From: an uncultured Eudoraea sp.
GTDB taxonomy: Bacteria; Bacteroidota; Bacteroidia; Flavobacteriales; Flavobacteriaceae
DNA: 15,204 nt
Reading direction: 5' to 3'
NCBI GenBank assembly: GCA_905479615.1
Contig: CAJQNH010000094.1
Coordinates: 1-15,204 of the forward strand
The position numbers and the translations under genes were made by a program. The notes beneath the pieces are model-generated. The model searched no databases and had not been told where the DNA came from. It saw only the letters and a program-made list of their open reading frames with translations. Every line of letters starts with the position of its first letter. Position 1 is the stretch's first letter. Positions 6,912-14,905 of the stretch are shown here, in pieces.

Positions 6912-7484
6912 CTATATTACTACAATATCGTATTTTCCAAGCAACCCTACAACTCCATCTTTTGAGAATTTAGCTTTTCTTAGTCGATTTTGTTCCGGGT
7001 CAAACCTATAATTGATTGCTGAGGTTAAATCTGCTTGCTCCAGATTCGTTTTCTCAAAAATGACTTTATTTAAATCGCATCCTTCAAATCTTGCATTGCT
7101 GAGGTTGGCCTCTGTAAAGTCGACTTCAATTAGTTTACATTCAGTAAACACAATGTTTTTGAGCTGTAGTTGATAAAATGAAGCCAGGATCAATGAACAA
7201 TGATCGAAGGAAAGTGACAGCAAAATAGGATTACAAAGTTCAAAGTGAATCCCCGTCAGCTTGCAGAAGGAAAATGAAACCTCATTAAATATCGAATGAT
7301 TTATATTGGCATTGCTTAGGTTACAATGTTTAAATTGACATGAAGTAAAATTTATATTATCAAGGTACGCACCGGCAAAATTGCAGCCTTCAAAAACACA
7401 GTTTTCGTAATCTGCTTTTTCCAATCTCACTTTTGTGAAATCCTGATCTTTAAACGTTTTATCTTCAAAAAATGATTTGTTCAT
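6912..7484 (-). CDS. Pentapeptide-repeat protein (McbG/Qnr-like size)
   Basis: A 190-residue protein built of A(D/N)LxF-type pentapeptides from about 11 to 155: for example FEGCNFAGAYLDNINFTSCQFKHCNLSNANI and VDFTEANLSNARFEGCDLNKVIFEKTNLEQADL. These fold into a right-handed quadrilateral beta helix. The pattern loosens at 84-100 (LCNPILLSLSFDHCSL). No loops are inserted, unlike many Qnr proteins; the length is close to McbG. The end (EQNRLRKAKFSKDGVVGLLGKYDIVVI) falls outside the repeats and could be the dimerising tail. Members such as Qnr, McbG and MfpA mimic DNA and protect gyrase, but many chromosomal Bacteroidota copies have no known target, so a resistance role must not be assumed. It is 74 bp downstream of the propeller gene and may have its own promoter. 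Confidence 0.85.
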   Translation of the reverse strand: MNKSFFEDKTFKDQDFTKVRLEKADYENCVFEGCNFAGAYLDNINFTSCQFKHCNLSNANINHSIFNEVSFSFCKLTGIHFELCNPILLSLSFDHCSLILASFYQLQLKNIVFTECKLIEVDFTEANLSNARFEGCDLNKVIFEKTNLEQADLTSAINYRFDPEQNRLRKAKFSKDGVVGLLGKYDIVVI

Positions 7485-7514
7485 AACAAGCCATAATGGG
7501 GAATTATTAAGATT

Positions 7515-7548
7515 AAAATGTAACTCCCTTTTCGTTCTTATATTCCAA
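7515..7548 (-). promoter_or_regulatory. Possible promoter of the pentapeptide gene
   Basis: On the reverse strand TTG (7548-7546), a 23-nt spacer and TACATTTT (7522-7515) resemble the TTG / TAnnTTTG pair, with one mismatch in the -7 box and a spacer at the long end of the range. It lies in the 74-bp gap after the propeller gene and would allow the pentapeptide/zinc-ribbon pair to be expressed apart from the upstream operon. Confidence 0.3.
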
Positions 7549-7558
7549 TCCCTATGGT

Positions 7559-10500
7559 TTACTCTTTTAGTATCAACGCTGGCAACCTCAGGTCTGTATA
7601 CATCTTGTTATAGGCCGCCATCTCCGTATTCACAATGGCTTTTTTCTCATTCTCATAGGTTTTCCAATCAGCCAGCAGATCGGCCAGCCTTTGTTTGGAC
7701 CCTTGTGTTACTTTCGGATCTGAGTTGTCTACAAATCCTTTCAAATGCATTAATTGGGCATTTAGCTGGTTATTGTAATTAATGACATCCTGAAAAGTTT
7801 TCTGATTAGGCTGGATAAGATTTTGTTCCCAGCTGTCTATTCGTTTTATCAATTCCTTTCCTTTTTCCAATAGATCAGTTGCCACTTCATTTTCTTTAAG
7901 TAGCTCTTCATAACTCTTTAATTGTTTTTTTGCCGACCGTATTTGAGTCACAGATTCATGAATGTTTTTAATCGTATTTTCAATCTGATCCAATACCGAT
8001 TGTTGTTCATCAAAATCTGATTTAGAGGCCTTTATTTTTGGGTTCGGAAGAATAGTCACTTCCGTTTCGGCCACCTTGTCGCCCAAAGATAATCGCAGGA
8101 CATAGTTGCCCGGAGCCACGCTGGAACCTGAATAATTCCCATACACAAATACTTTATCTACAGCCGGGAGTGTTTCTTTTCTGAAATTCCAGCTGAATCG
8201 ATTGTATCCCATTTTTGAAGGCAAAACCGCTGGCTTGGAAGGTCCTCCGGGCCATGTTTTAAAATCTTTTTGATTTTTATTGGTAATGGTTCTAATAAGT
8301 TTGCCATTTTGAAGCACTTGTAATTCCAAATGCAGACTGTCTGCATTCTCATTCAGATAATAATCAAAAGTAACCCCTTGTTTAGGATTTTGTCCGAGTC
8401 CCGGTTGGGGTTTGTCAGAACTTCCGCCAAAGATTAAATAGGTGTCTTTAGGTTTAAAGATGGCAAGTGCCGTATTATTTATTGAACTATTCTGAATGGC
8501 CCCAAGATCATCTAATATCCAGAATGACCTGCCGGCGGTAGCGGCCACTAAATCATTATCCTGAATGGTGAGATCATTAATGGGGACCACTGGTAAGTTT
8601 AGCTGAAAGGGTTGCCATTTTAATCCATCATTAAACGAAATATACAATCCGGTTTCTGTACCGGCATATAAAAGCCCTTTTCGCTTTGGGTCTTCCCGGA
8701 CCACGCGTACAAACGTATGTACGTCCGTAATTCCGGTTACTATTTTGGACCAGGTTTTACCATAGTCTGTAGTTTTAAATATGTATGGTTTTAGGTCCAT
8801 AAACTTATAACGCATCACTGTTACATAAGCCGTGGCAGCATTATGTGGAGATACTTCAATACTATTAATTATGCCTTCCGCTAAACCCGGAGGCGTAACA
8901 TTTTCCCAATTTTCACCTCCATCTTTAGTAATATGAATAAGACCGTCATCACTTCCGGCCCAGAGGACACCTTTTTCATGGGGAGATTCTACCAGGTACA
9001 TCAGGGTGTTATAATTCTCACCTCCTGCTGCTTCATTGGTGTATGGCCCTCCCCCGGGGCCCTGCTTACTTTTGTCATTTCGGGTCAGATCGGGACTTAT
9101 TACGGACCAACTAATACCTCCGTCTGTGGTCTTGAAAACAACGTTTCCCGCATGGTAAATGGTATTACGGTCATGCGGAGAGCTTATAATCGGGGCGTTC
9201 CAATTATAACGAAATTTGAAGCTTTCGGGGGCGTTCCCCAAGGCCAATTCCGGGTATTCTTTTATTGGTTTACCTTCCCTTGAAGCTCTTACCCATTTTT
9301 CAATAATCCCCTGATAACAGCCGCCAAATACAATTTCAGGATTGTCGGGATCAAATGCCAGATAGGCACTTTCACATCCGGCAACAGAGTACCAGTCCTT
9401 CCAGTCTATCCCCTGATCATTGGTTCTGCTGGCAATAGCTATTGCAGAATTATCCTGTTGACCACCATAAACATTATAAGGCACCAGATTGTCTGTTATA
9501 ACCCTGTAAAATTGCGAAGTAGGCTGTTCTTGTTGTGTACTCCAGCTTTTACCTCCATTGTTAGAAACGTTGGCTCCACCGTCATTGGAATTGATCATTT
9601 TACGATTATCCAGCGGATTTATCCAAATATGATGATTGTCTCCATGTGGGGTAGGTACCCGACTAAATGTTTTACCGCCATCGATCGATTTTGTTACCGG
9701 GGCATTGCATATATATACCAGGTTTTCATCCTGAGGATCTGCAAATATTTCCATATAATACCAGGAGCGTGCAATATTTATCCGGTCTTTATTTACCTGT
9801 GTCCATTTTTTACCTGCATCATCAGACCTGTAAACCCCACCTTTTTTTCCTTCGGCTTCCAATACCGCGAATACCCGCTCCGGGTTGGCACGGGATACAG
9901 ATATCCCTGCTTTTCCAAATTCTTCAGGAAGGCCTTCTTTTAATTTATTCCAGGTAGTCCCTCCATCTGTGGATTTATAAAGCCCCGAATTTTTACCCCC
10001 GGACTCCATGGTCCATGGATATCGGCTGTGTTCCCAGAATGCAGCATAAAGAATTAATGGGTTTTTCATGTCCATAGACAGGGAAGAGGCACCTGTTGTC
10101 TTGTTCACAAAAAGAACTTTTTCCCAGTTTGCACCCCCGTCTGTGGATCTGTAGATTCCCCTATCGTCCGAAGGGCCGTATTGAGCACCCTGTGCTCCAA
10201 TAAAAATAATCTCCGGATTTGCCGGATGAATAACGACATCTGAAATATGACGTGTTCTGTCAAGGCCAATGTGCTTCCATGTCTTGCCGGCATCAGTAGA
10301 TTTGTAGACCCCATCTCCCATAGAGGTCATTACCCCTCGGGCAGCGTGTTCGCCCATACCAGCCACAACGATATTTGGATTGCTTTCTGAAACTGCAATT
10401 GCACCAACGGTTCCGGTTTTCAAAAATTTATCAGAAATATTCTTCCAGTTGATACCATCATCTGTTGTCTTCCATATTCCACCACCAGTGGAGCCCATGT

Positions 10501-10705
10501 AATAGGTCATAGGCTGACCCACAACTCCGCTGCTCGCTACACTTCGGCCGCCTCTAAATGGACCAATATTACGCCATTTCAGCCCATGATAGAGCGAATC
10601 CTGAACTGTATACAGTGGAGTGCTTGTTTTGGTTTTTCGTTTTTGAGCCTGCATGTTCACTGGGATCAATAGTAGGCCGATAATAAAAAGCTGGATGGTT
10701 TTCAT
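7559..10705 (-). CDS. Exported Asp-box (BNR/VPS10-sortilin-like) beta-propeller protein
   Basis: A 1048-residue protein with a Sec signal peptide (1-20, cut before QKRKTK). I count about eleven Asp-box turns of the S/T-x-D-x-G-x-x-W type, near residues 81, 137, 187, 246, 294, 340, 381, 526, 593, 645 and 689 (e.g. KSTDAGKTW, RSTDGGANW, KTTDYGKTW). This suggests two propellers, about 40-400 and 400-735. GGQQDNS (414-420) and GRSFWILDD (725-733) are typical of the bacterial family often mislabelled 'glycosyl hydrolase'; the catalytic residues of sialidases are not evident. An Ig/FlgD-like strand region (about 770-895) and a helical, partly coiled-coil C-terminus (about 900-1048) follow. There is no C-terminal sorting domain. 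Last gene of the exported operon, 32 bp after DUF6807. Probably a binding or scaffold protein at the cell surface or in the periplasm; ligand unknown. Confidence 0.85.
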   Translation of the reverse strand: MKTIQLFIIGLLLIPVNMQAQKRKTKTSTPLYTVQDSLYHGLKWRNIGPFRGGRSVASSGVVGQPMTYYMGSTGGGIWKTTDDGINWKNISDKFLKTGTVGAIAVSESNPNIVVAGMGEHAARGVMTSMGDGVYKSTDAGKTWKHIGLDRTRHISDVVIHPANPEIIFIGAQGAQYGPSDDRGIYRSTDGGANWEKVLFVNKTTGASSLSMDMKNPLILYAAFWEHSRYPWTMESGGKNSGLYKSTDGGTTWNKLKEGLPEEFGKAGISVSRANPERVFAVLEAEGKKGGVYRSDDAGKKWTQVNKDRINIARSWYYMEIFADPQDENLVYICNAPVTKSIDGGKTFSRVPTPHGDNHHIWINPLDNRKMINSNDGGANVSNNGGKSWSTQQEQPTSQFYRVITDNLVPYNVYGGQQDNSAIAIASRTNDQGIDWKDWYSVAGCESAYLAFDPDNPEIVFGGCYQGIIEKWVRASREGKPIKEYPELALGNAPESFKFRYNWNAPIISSPHDRNTIYHAGNVVFKTTDGGISWSVISPDLTRNDKSKQGPGGGPYTNEAAGGENYNTLMYLVESPHEKGVLWAGSDDGLIHITKDGGENWENVTPPGLAEGIINSIEVSPHNAATAYVTVMRYKFMDLKPYIFKTTDYGKTWSKIVTGITDVHTFVRVVREDPKRKGLLYAGTETGLYISFNDGLKWQPFQLNLPVVPINDLTIQDNDLVAATAGRSFWILDDLGAIQNSSINNTALAIFKPKDTYLIFGGSSDKPQPGLGQNPKQGVTFDYYLNENADSLHLELQVLQNGKLIRTITNKNQKDFKTWPGGPSKPAVLPSKMGYNRFSWNFRKETLPAVDKVFVYGNYSGSSVAPGNYVLRLSLGDKVAETEVTILPNPKIKASKSDFDEQQSVLDQIENTIKNIHESVTQIRSAKKQLKSYEELLKENEVATDLLEKGKELIKRIDSWEQNLIQPNQKTFQDVINYNNQLNAQLMHLKGFVDNSDPKVTQGSKQRLADLLADWKTYENEKKAIVNTEMAAYNKMYTDLRLPALILKE

Positions 10706-10737
10706 AGAAAATAAATATGTGGTAATATAATAAATGT

Positions 10738-11691
10738 TTATTTCAATTCTTTATAAATTGTTTGGATATCCTCCGCTGTCATGGTCCCTTCATATATCAG
10801 GAGGCTATACTTTAAAATGGTTGGATCTTTTGTGGAAACAAAGACGGGTTTTCTGCCCGGATAAACACAATTCTGCATACTCTCTTTTTCTCTTAAGATC
10901 CAATTTTCTTTATCCTCAGGGTAATCCTGGTGCGAGAATATCGCGATTCCCGAACTGTTCTCCTTATTGGTTAATGATCCAAAAATATTCATCCATTTTC
11001 CGGCCTCAACGGCACTATTTTCTGGAACGACCTTACCTTTATTGGAAGTGAACTGAACATCTTCAGGGAGTTTCATTCTCACAGAAAAACCCCCATAGCC
11101 CTTTTCATCATCTGAACCACCTATTTTCAGGTTCTTTTCAAGAGCTAAAAGTGATATTTCAAAACGTATAATACGATAGTTATTCTTTCTGGGGTAAATG
11201 CTAATGGTGGTATTTTCTAACAGAAAGGGTTTTTGATTTCCTTCCTGGTTTAACCAAAGTGGAGATTGCCAATATGTGGCAGCAATTAGCTTTAGAATGT
11301 ATCCGTCCCCGGAACTTTCAATATCACTAATATTCCAGGAAAAATCACTGCACTCCCAGGAATCACCAAGTTTAGCATTCCCGATAAATACCTGATGCCA
11401 TGCCCAAAAAACTCCCCTGTGATGTGGATGGTCCTCCGGAAAATCTTCAGTGAGTACAGATCCGTCAAGACCATGGAGTGGATGTATATAATTGTTTCTC
11501 GAGAATTCTCCGTTGCTCGATTTGGGTTGTTTTTGATAAAAAAGAACCCTTTTATCACCCTCTTTTACTTGTATTCCTGACTCAGACTCCGTAAAGGTTA
11601 ATTGAGCGATTCCAAATAAAGGCAATAGCAAAAACCCTAATAAGCATTTGTAATTAGATTTTAATTTAAAATAAAAAGTCAGCTTAGTCAT
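10738..11691 (-). CDS. Exported DUF6807 (PmoA-like) family protein
   Basis: A 317-residue protein with a long basic n-region and hydrophobic core (CLLGFLLLPLFGIAQ, 16-30), so exported. The family signature is H70-PLHGLDG followed by DFPEDHPHHRGVFWAWHQV (83-101), a cluster of His, Asp, Arg and Trp; the rest is beta-rich with a late SHQDYPEDKENW (about 256). The family (Pfam 'methane oxygenase PmoA', now DUF6807) is unrelated to the real particulate methane monooxygenase subunit and is common near glycan or secondary-metabolite degradation genes in Bacteroidota; no reaction is established to my knowledge. The conserved His/Asp cluster could hold a metal or an active site (inference). Its ATG lies inside the end of the serine-hydrolase gene (8-bp overlap, ATGACTAA), implying translational coupling. 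Confidence 0.85.
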   Translation of the reverse strand: MTKLTFYFKLKSNYKCLLGFLLLPLFGIAQLTFTESESGIQVKEGDKRVLFYQKQPKSSNGEFSRNNYIHPLHGLDGSVLTEDFPEDHPHHRGVFWAWHQVFIGNAKLGDSWECSDFSWNISDIESSGDGYILKLIAATYWQSPLWLNQEGNQKPFLLENTTISIYPRKNNYRIIRFEISLLALEKNLKIGGSDDEKGYGGFSVRMKLPEDVQFTSNKGKVVPENSAVEAGKWMNIFGSLTNKENSSGIAIFSHQDYPEDKENWILREKESMQNCVYPGRKPVFVSTKDPTILKYSLLIYEGTMTAEDIQTIYKELK

Positions 11692-12973
11692 CTACAGCGC
11701 TAAATAGCATTTGCCGGAATTTCCAGGCTGTATTATCGTTTGATGTGCCTTGGGTTTGTTTCATCAGGATACCAATGATCTGCTCCTCAGGATCTGCAAA
11801 ATATTGCGTATTAAAATAGCCACCCCAGTCAAAAGTGCCTTCACTGCCCAAACCGCCAGAATCTTCTCCTTTTTGATTTACTACCCCAAATGCCAATCCA
11901 TAATTCTTAGGACCGTCTTTCCAGATGTCGCCAATTTGGTTTGCCATGATACTTCTTACAGTTGTTCTGCTCAGCAGCCTGACCCCGTTTAACTCGCCCT
12001 TGTTCAGATACATTTGCAGGAAGGTTGCATAATCTTTTGCGGTACTGGAAAGACCCGCCCCACCGGAAAAAAACCTTTTAGCACCTTTAACAGGATAATC
12101 TGTATCATAAAACGTAACAGGGTATTTTTCCCATTTCCCGGCTACTTTATGCTGAACATTTACCAGGCGATCATGCTTCTCTTTTGGCAAATAAAACCAG
12201 GTGTCGTTCATGCCCAAAGGATCAAAAATCCGGGTTCTGAGAAACTCATCAAAAGGTAAGCCGGAGACTACTTCAATGAAGTAACCGAGAACATCAAGGC
12301 CTTCGCTATAAGTAAATTTCTCACCCGGGGTATGATGCAATGGAAGCCCGGCGAGTTTCTTTACACTTTCTTCTATGGAAATATCCGCAGTAGTAAAAAG
12401 ATCTGTAATACCAGCCTTGTGATAGATTGCTTTGAATCTTGGATCACCGTCAATTACCCCATAACCTATGCCTGAAGTATGGGTAATTAAATGTCTAATC
12501 GTAATTTCTTTCTCTGAAGGAACACTGGTGTATGTAGTGTCAGATTCATTATAAGTATCGAGAATTTTGGCATCTTTAAATTCAGGAATGTATTTGGAAA
12601 CCGGATCATCCAATTTAAATTTTCCTTCTTCCCAGAGCATCATTACGGCGGTTGAAGTTATGGCCTTTGTCTGAGAGGCGATCCTGAAAATAGCATCATT
12701 ATAAACCTTAATGCCGGCTGAATTATCAGCCAAACCATAGGCGCTGTGGAATACTATTTTTCCATCTCTTGCAATTAAAGCCACAGCTCCCGGAATATCA
12801 CCATCTTTTACAGCTTGTTTAAGCATGGCATCTATTCGCTTTAAGCGTGTATCAGACATTCCAACAGTTGCCGGGGAAGCAGGAGAAAGGTCTGGTGAAA
12901 TTTTAACTGAAGGGGTTTGGGCAAAACTTATTGCGGTAATTGCCAAACAAAAAAGGAGGTTGATTTTTCTCAT
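11684..12973 (-). CDS. Exported serine hydrolase, beta-lactamase class C / family VIII esterase type
   Basis: A 429-residue protein with signal peptide MRKINLLFCLAITAISFAQ. It has the penicillin-recognising serine hydrolase fold. The nucleophile motif is S100-Q-T-K103 (SxxK), the second motif Y222-S-E, and near the end DWGG (382-385) takes the place of the KTG/HxG motif. The Tyr-Ser-Asn of true AmpC enzymes is changed to YSE and the third motif contains Trp, as in EstB-like family VIII carboxylesterases. It is therefore more likely an esterase, D-peptidase or amide hydrolase than an antibiotic-resistance beta-lactamase (inference). HLITHTSGIGYG (161-172) and LGMNDTWF (253-260) are further family landmarks. 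It starts 3 bp after the M28 stop (TAA ATT ATG) and overlaps the DUF6807 start by 8 bp. Confidence 0.88.
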   Translation of the reverse strand: MRKINLLFCLAITAISFAQTPSVKISPDLSPASPATVGMSDTRLKRIDAMLKQAVKDGDIPGAVALIARDGKIVFHSAYGLADNSAGIKVYNDAIFRIASQTKAITSTAVMMLWEEGKFKLDDPVSKYIPEFKDAKILDTYNESDTTYTSVPSEKEITIRHLITHTSGIGYGVIDGDPRFKAIYHKAGITDLFTTADISIEESVKKLAGLPLHHTPGEKFTYSEGLDVLGYFIEVVSGLPFDEFLRTRIFDPLGMNDTWFYLPKEKHDRLVNVQHKVAGKWEKYPVTFYDTDYPVKGAKRFFSGGAGLSSTAKDYATFLQMYLNKGELNGVRLLSRTTVRSIMANQIGDIWKDGPKNYGLAFGVVNQKGEDSGGLGSEGTFDWGGYFNTQYFADPEEQIIGILMKQTQGTSNDNTAWKFRQMLFSAVDD

Positions 12974-12976
12974 AAT

Positions 12977-14536
12977 TTAATTTTTATCTTGTCCGCCAGC
13001 TCTGTCCGGAGAACGGGGAGTTGGCCATTCTTGTTTTCTTCCTGTTTTCAGACTTGTTGGAAGTGTAGCTTTTTCCCTGGATGTTTTTTCAGGGTCCTCA
13101 CAGGCCATGTATGTAAGGATTGCAGTGAGAATCGCATTATTACGAACATCGTCAAAAACGATCTTGTCATAGGTGTCTAAATTGGTATGCCAGGTATAAT
13201 TCTTATAGCTCCAGCTTAAGGAACTGAGTGAAAATGCCGGAACCCCCTGAGCCACAAAAGAAGCATAATCAGATCCTCCCCGGCCGGGTGATCCCGGGTA
13301 TGTGGTTTTAATATGGCCGCGTATGTCTTGCGGAACGGCCTGGAGCCAGCGCTCCAGATAATCGTAGGCATGAAGGAACCCCTGTCCGGACAATTTAACG
13401 ACCCGGCCAGTTCCATTATCCTGATTAAATAAAGCTTGTAGCCCTTTTACGACTTCCGGCCTGTCTTCAACAAAGGCGCGGGAGCCATTGAGCCCTTGTT
13501 CTTCACTCCCCCAAAGGCCAATAATAATGGTACGTTTAGGGTTGGGATATATTTTTTTAAGGATACGTGCAGTTTCCATCATGGTAATAGTACCCGTGCC
13601 ATTGTCTGTAGCGCCGGTACCGCCATCCCAGGAATCAAAATGTGCAGAAAGTACAACATATTCATCAGGAAATTCTGAACCGGGAATAGTGGCTATAGTA
13701 TTAAAAGTAGGCACCCTTCCTAATTCTTTTGATTTAGAAACTACTTTTAATACAGGTTTGTCGTCGTTCTCTGCCAATCGGTATAGCATACCGTAATCTT
13801 CCAGTGAAAGGTCTATGACCGGAATGGTTTTAGTATTGGCACTAAATATTTTATTGGCCCCAAAACCATTGGACCATCTGGATTGTATAATAGCTTCTGC
13901 ACCGGCTTCTTCAAGCACTCTGTTAATGGTTCTGCTATTGTATCCGGTATTTCGGATTTGTTGATACCATGCCTTAGTCTGTGCTTCCCGATCGGTTTTC
14001 ATTTTTTCAAAAGATTCCTCAGTGGCAAATTCTTCCCAATTATAATCCGGGCGGCCTGTAGGCTGATTCATGGAGACTGTTACAATTTTGCCTTTTACAT
14101 TGGGCAGCCAATTTGCAAAGGCCAGTGAATCTTCCACTACAGGGAGGTTTATAACTTCAGCGGTAATTCCTGCATCTGAAGTGCCGGGGCTCCATGCCAG
14201 TTGCGTGCCTCTTAGGGACACCACTCTGGGTGTTACCATATCTAAGTGGGTAATACCGCGTTCCCAACCTCTCCAGGTACCCCATTCCTCATTTCGGGCT
14301 TTTATGCCCCATTTTTTAAAGGTAGCTACAGCCCAGTCATGCGCCTTGGTCATCTGGGGGGTGCCCACCAGGCGGGGCCCGATAACATCCATTAATTCAT
14401 GAGCCAGTTGTTCTAACTGAGAATTTTCAATAGCCTCTTTTTTTAATTGATCCACGACTTCTTCTGTAGACTGGCCAATTAAAAAGGTGACATTAAAAAA
14501 GAGTAAAATAAGTAGTAGGGGAAGTTGTCTAATCAT
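12977..14536 (-). CDS. Secreted M28 family zinc peptidase with PA-like insert
   Basis: A 519-residue protein with signal peptide MIRQLPLLLILLFFNVTFLIG (cut near 21). Between the N-terminal helix (IGPRLVGTPQ, 52-61) and the peptidase core lies a PA-type insert (about 110-265, with WLPNVKGKIVTV and AGAEAIIQS). The core has all di-zinc residues: H299 and D301 in SAHFDSW, bridging D311 in ATDNGTG, catalytic E345 and ligand E346 in GSEEQGLNGS, D373 in NQDNGTG, and H450 in WHTNLDTYD. Asp at 373, where the membrane M28 at 3576-5858 has Glu, favours aminopeptidase-type activity (inference). The last 30 residues (KTGRKQEWPTPRSPDRAGGQDKN) are a polar Pro/Gly tail outside the fold. It is the first gene of the four-gene exported operon; no clear -7 box was found upstream. 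Confidence 0.88.
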   Translation of the reverse strand: MIRQLPLLLILLFFNVTFLIGQSTEEVVDQLKKEAIENSQLEQLAHELMDVIGPRLVGTPQMTKAHDWAVATFKKWGIKARNEEWGTWRGWERGITHLDMVTPRVVSLRGTQLAWSPGTSDAGITAEVINLPVVEDSLAFANWLPNVKGKIVTVSMNQPTGRPDYNWEEFATEESFEKMKTDREAQTKAWYQQIRNTGYNSRTINRVLEEAGAEAIIQSRWSNGFGANKIFSANTKTIPVIDLSLEDYGMLYRLAENDDKPVLKVVSKSKELGRVPTFNTIATIPGSEFPDEYVVLSAHFDSWDGGTGATDNGTGTITMMETARILKKIYPNPKRTIIIGLWGSEEQGLNGSRAFVEDRPEVVKGLQALFNQDNGTGRVVKLSGQGFLHAYDYLERWLQAVPQDIRGHIKTTYPGSPGRGGSDYASFVAQGVPAFSLSSLSWSYKNYTWHTNLDTYDKIVFDDVRNNAILTAILTYMACEDPEKTSREKATLPTSLKTGRKQEWPTPRSPDRAGGQDKN

Positions 14537-14698
14537 ACTATTGTAGTTTTACAGAACAGCAGAACAATATAGGAATAAAAGTTTTTAGTTAGGACAGGCT
14601 ATTGTTCCAATGTCTTATTTAAATTGATTAGATAAAGATCTCAAAACCTTCAGGTTATTCCCAATTTCTGACATTAATTTACCTATTAAGTTTAGTTG

Positions 14699-14735
14699 GG
14701 ATATAATTATCTGGACTAAATATAATTTTATATCC
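14699..14735. repeat. AT-rich inverted repeat
   Basis: GGATATAA (14699-14706) and TTATATCC (14728-14735) are exact 8-bp inverted copies around 21 nt; inner TTA/TAA can extend pairing with a bulge. There is no T run, so it is not a standard terminator. It could be an operator or a chance product of high AT content. Confidence 0.35.
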
Positions 14736-14770
14736 ACATAAATACTTGAAAATCAGTATTAAAAATAAGT

Positions 14771-14800
14771 ACAAACGACTACAAAAGAATACAAACGAAA
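14771..14800. repeat. Three direct repeats with exact 10-bp spacing upstream of ssb
   Basis: The units acaaacgact, acaaaagaat and acaaacgaaa are consecutive 10-mers, each preceded by t, giving the shared core tACAAAcGA. The spacing equals about one DNA helical turn, so the copies face the same side of the helix. They lie 40-69 bp before the -7 box of ssb, a position suited to an activator or a cooperative DNA-binding protein. Confidence 0.5.
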
Positions 14801-14839
14801 ATAAGCACTTCCTAACCGAGTAACCCTAAACTGCTGTTC

Positions 14840-14847
14840 TATGTTTG
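14840..14847 (+). promoter_or_regulatory. -7 promoter box of ssb
   Basis: TATGTTTG is an exact match to TAnnTTTG, the sigma-A -7 box of Bacteroidota. It predicts transcription from about 14854 with a leader of about 50 nt. No TTG is seen at the -33 position, which would fit a promoter helped by a protein bound at the repeats upstream. Confidence 0.5.
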
Positions 14848-14905
14848 CAGTGTCGGAGTATAAGACCCGATAGTATTAACTGTTTAATCCTTAAAATTAG
14901 TAATT

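Larger units (their letters stand above)
14537..14905. other. Divergent intergenic region between the M28 operon and ssb
   Basis: 369 bp with no credible gene. It must hold both promoters. Visible elements, from the left: an imperfect palindrome AACCT-TC-AGGTT (14645-14656), an AT-rich inverted repeat (14699-14735), three 10-bp direct repeats (14771-14800) and a -7 box for ssb (14840-14847). A 10-codon ATG reading frame at 14841-14873 overlaps the -7 box and so would not be transcribed from it. Confidence 0.6.

Noticed and set aside
6912..7484. Acquired quinolone-resistance gene (qnr)
   Set aside because: The fold class is shared, but there is no mobile element nearby, base composition is like its neighbours and no specific Qnr loop is present.
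9458..9957. Forward ORFs of 161 and 96 codons inside the propeller gene
   Set aside because: They are antisense to well-supported Asp-box repeats and contain no recognisable domain.
10738..11691. Particulate methane monooxygenase subunit (from the PmoA family name)
   Set aside because: This is a soluble exported protein with the DPHHRG-type signature of DUF6807, without the membrane helices of true PmoA.
14841..14873. Ten-codon upstream ORF before ssb (possible leader peptide)
   Set aside because: Its ATG lies within the -7 box, so it would not be on the transcript starting there.
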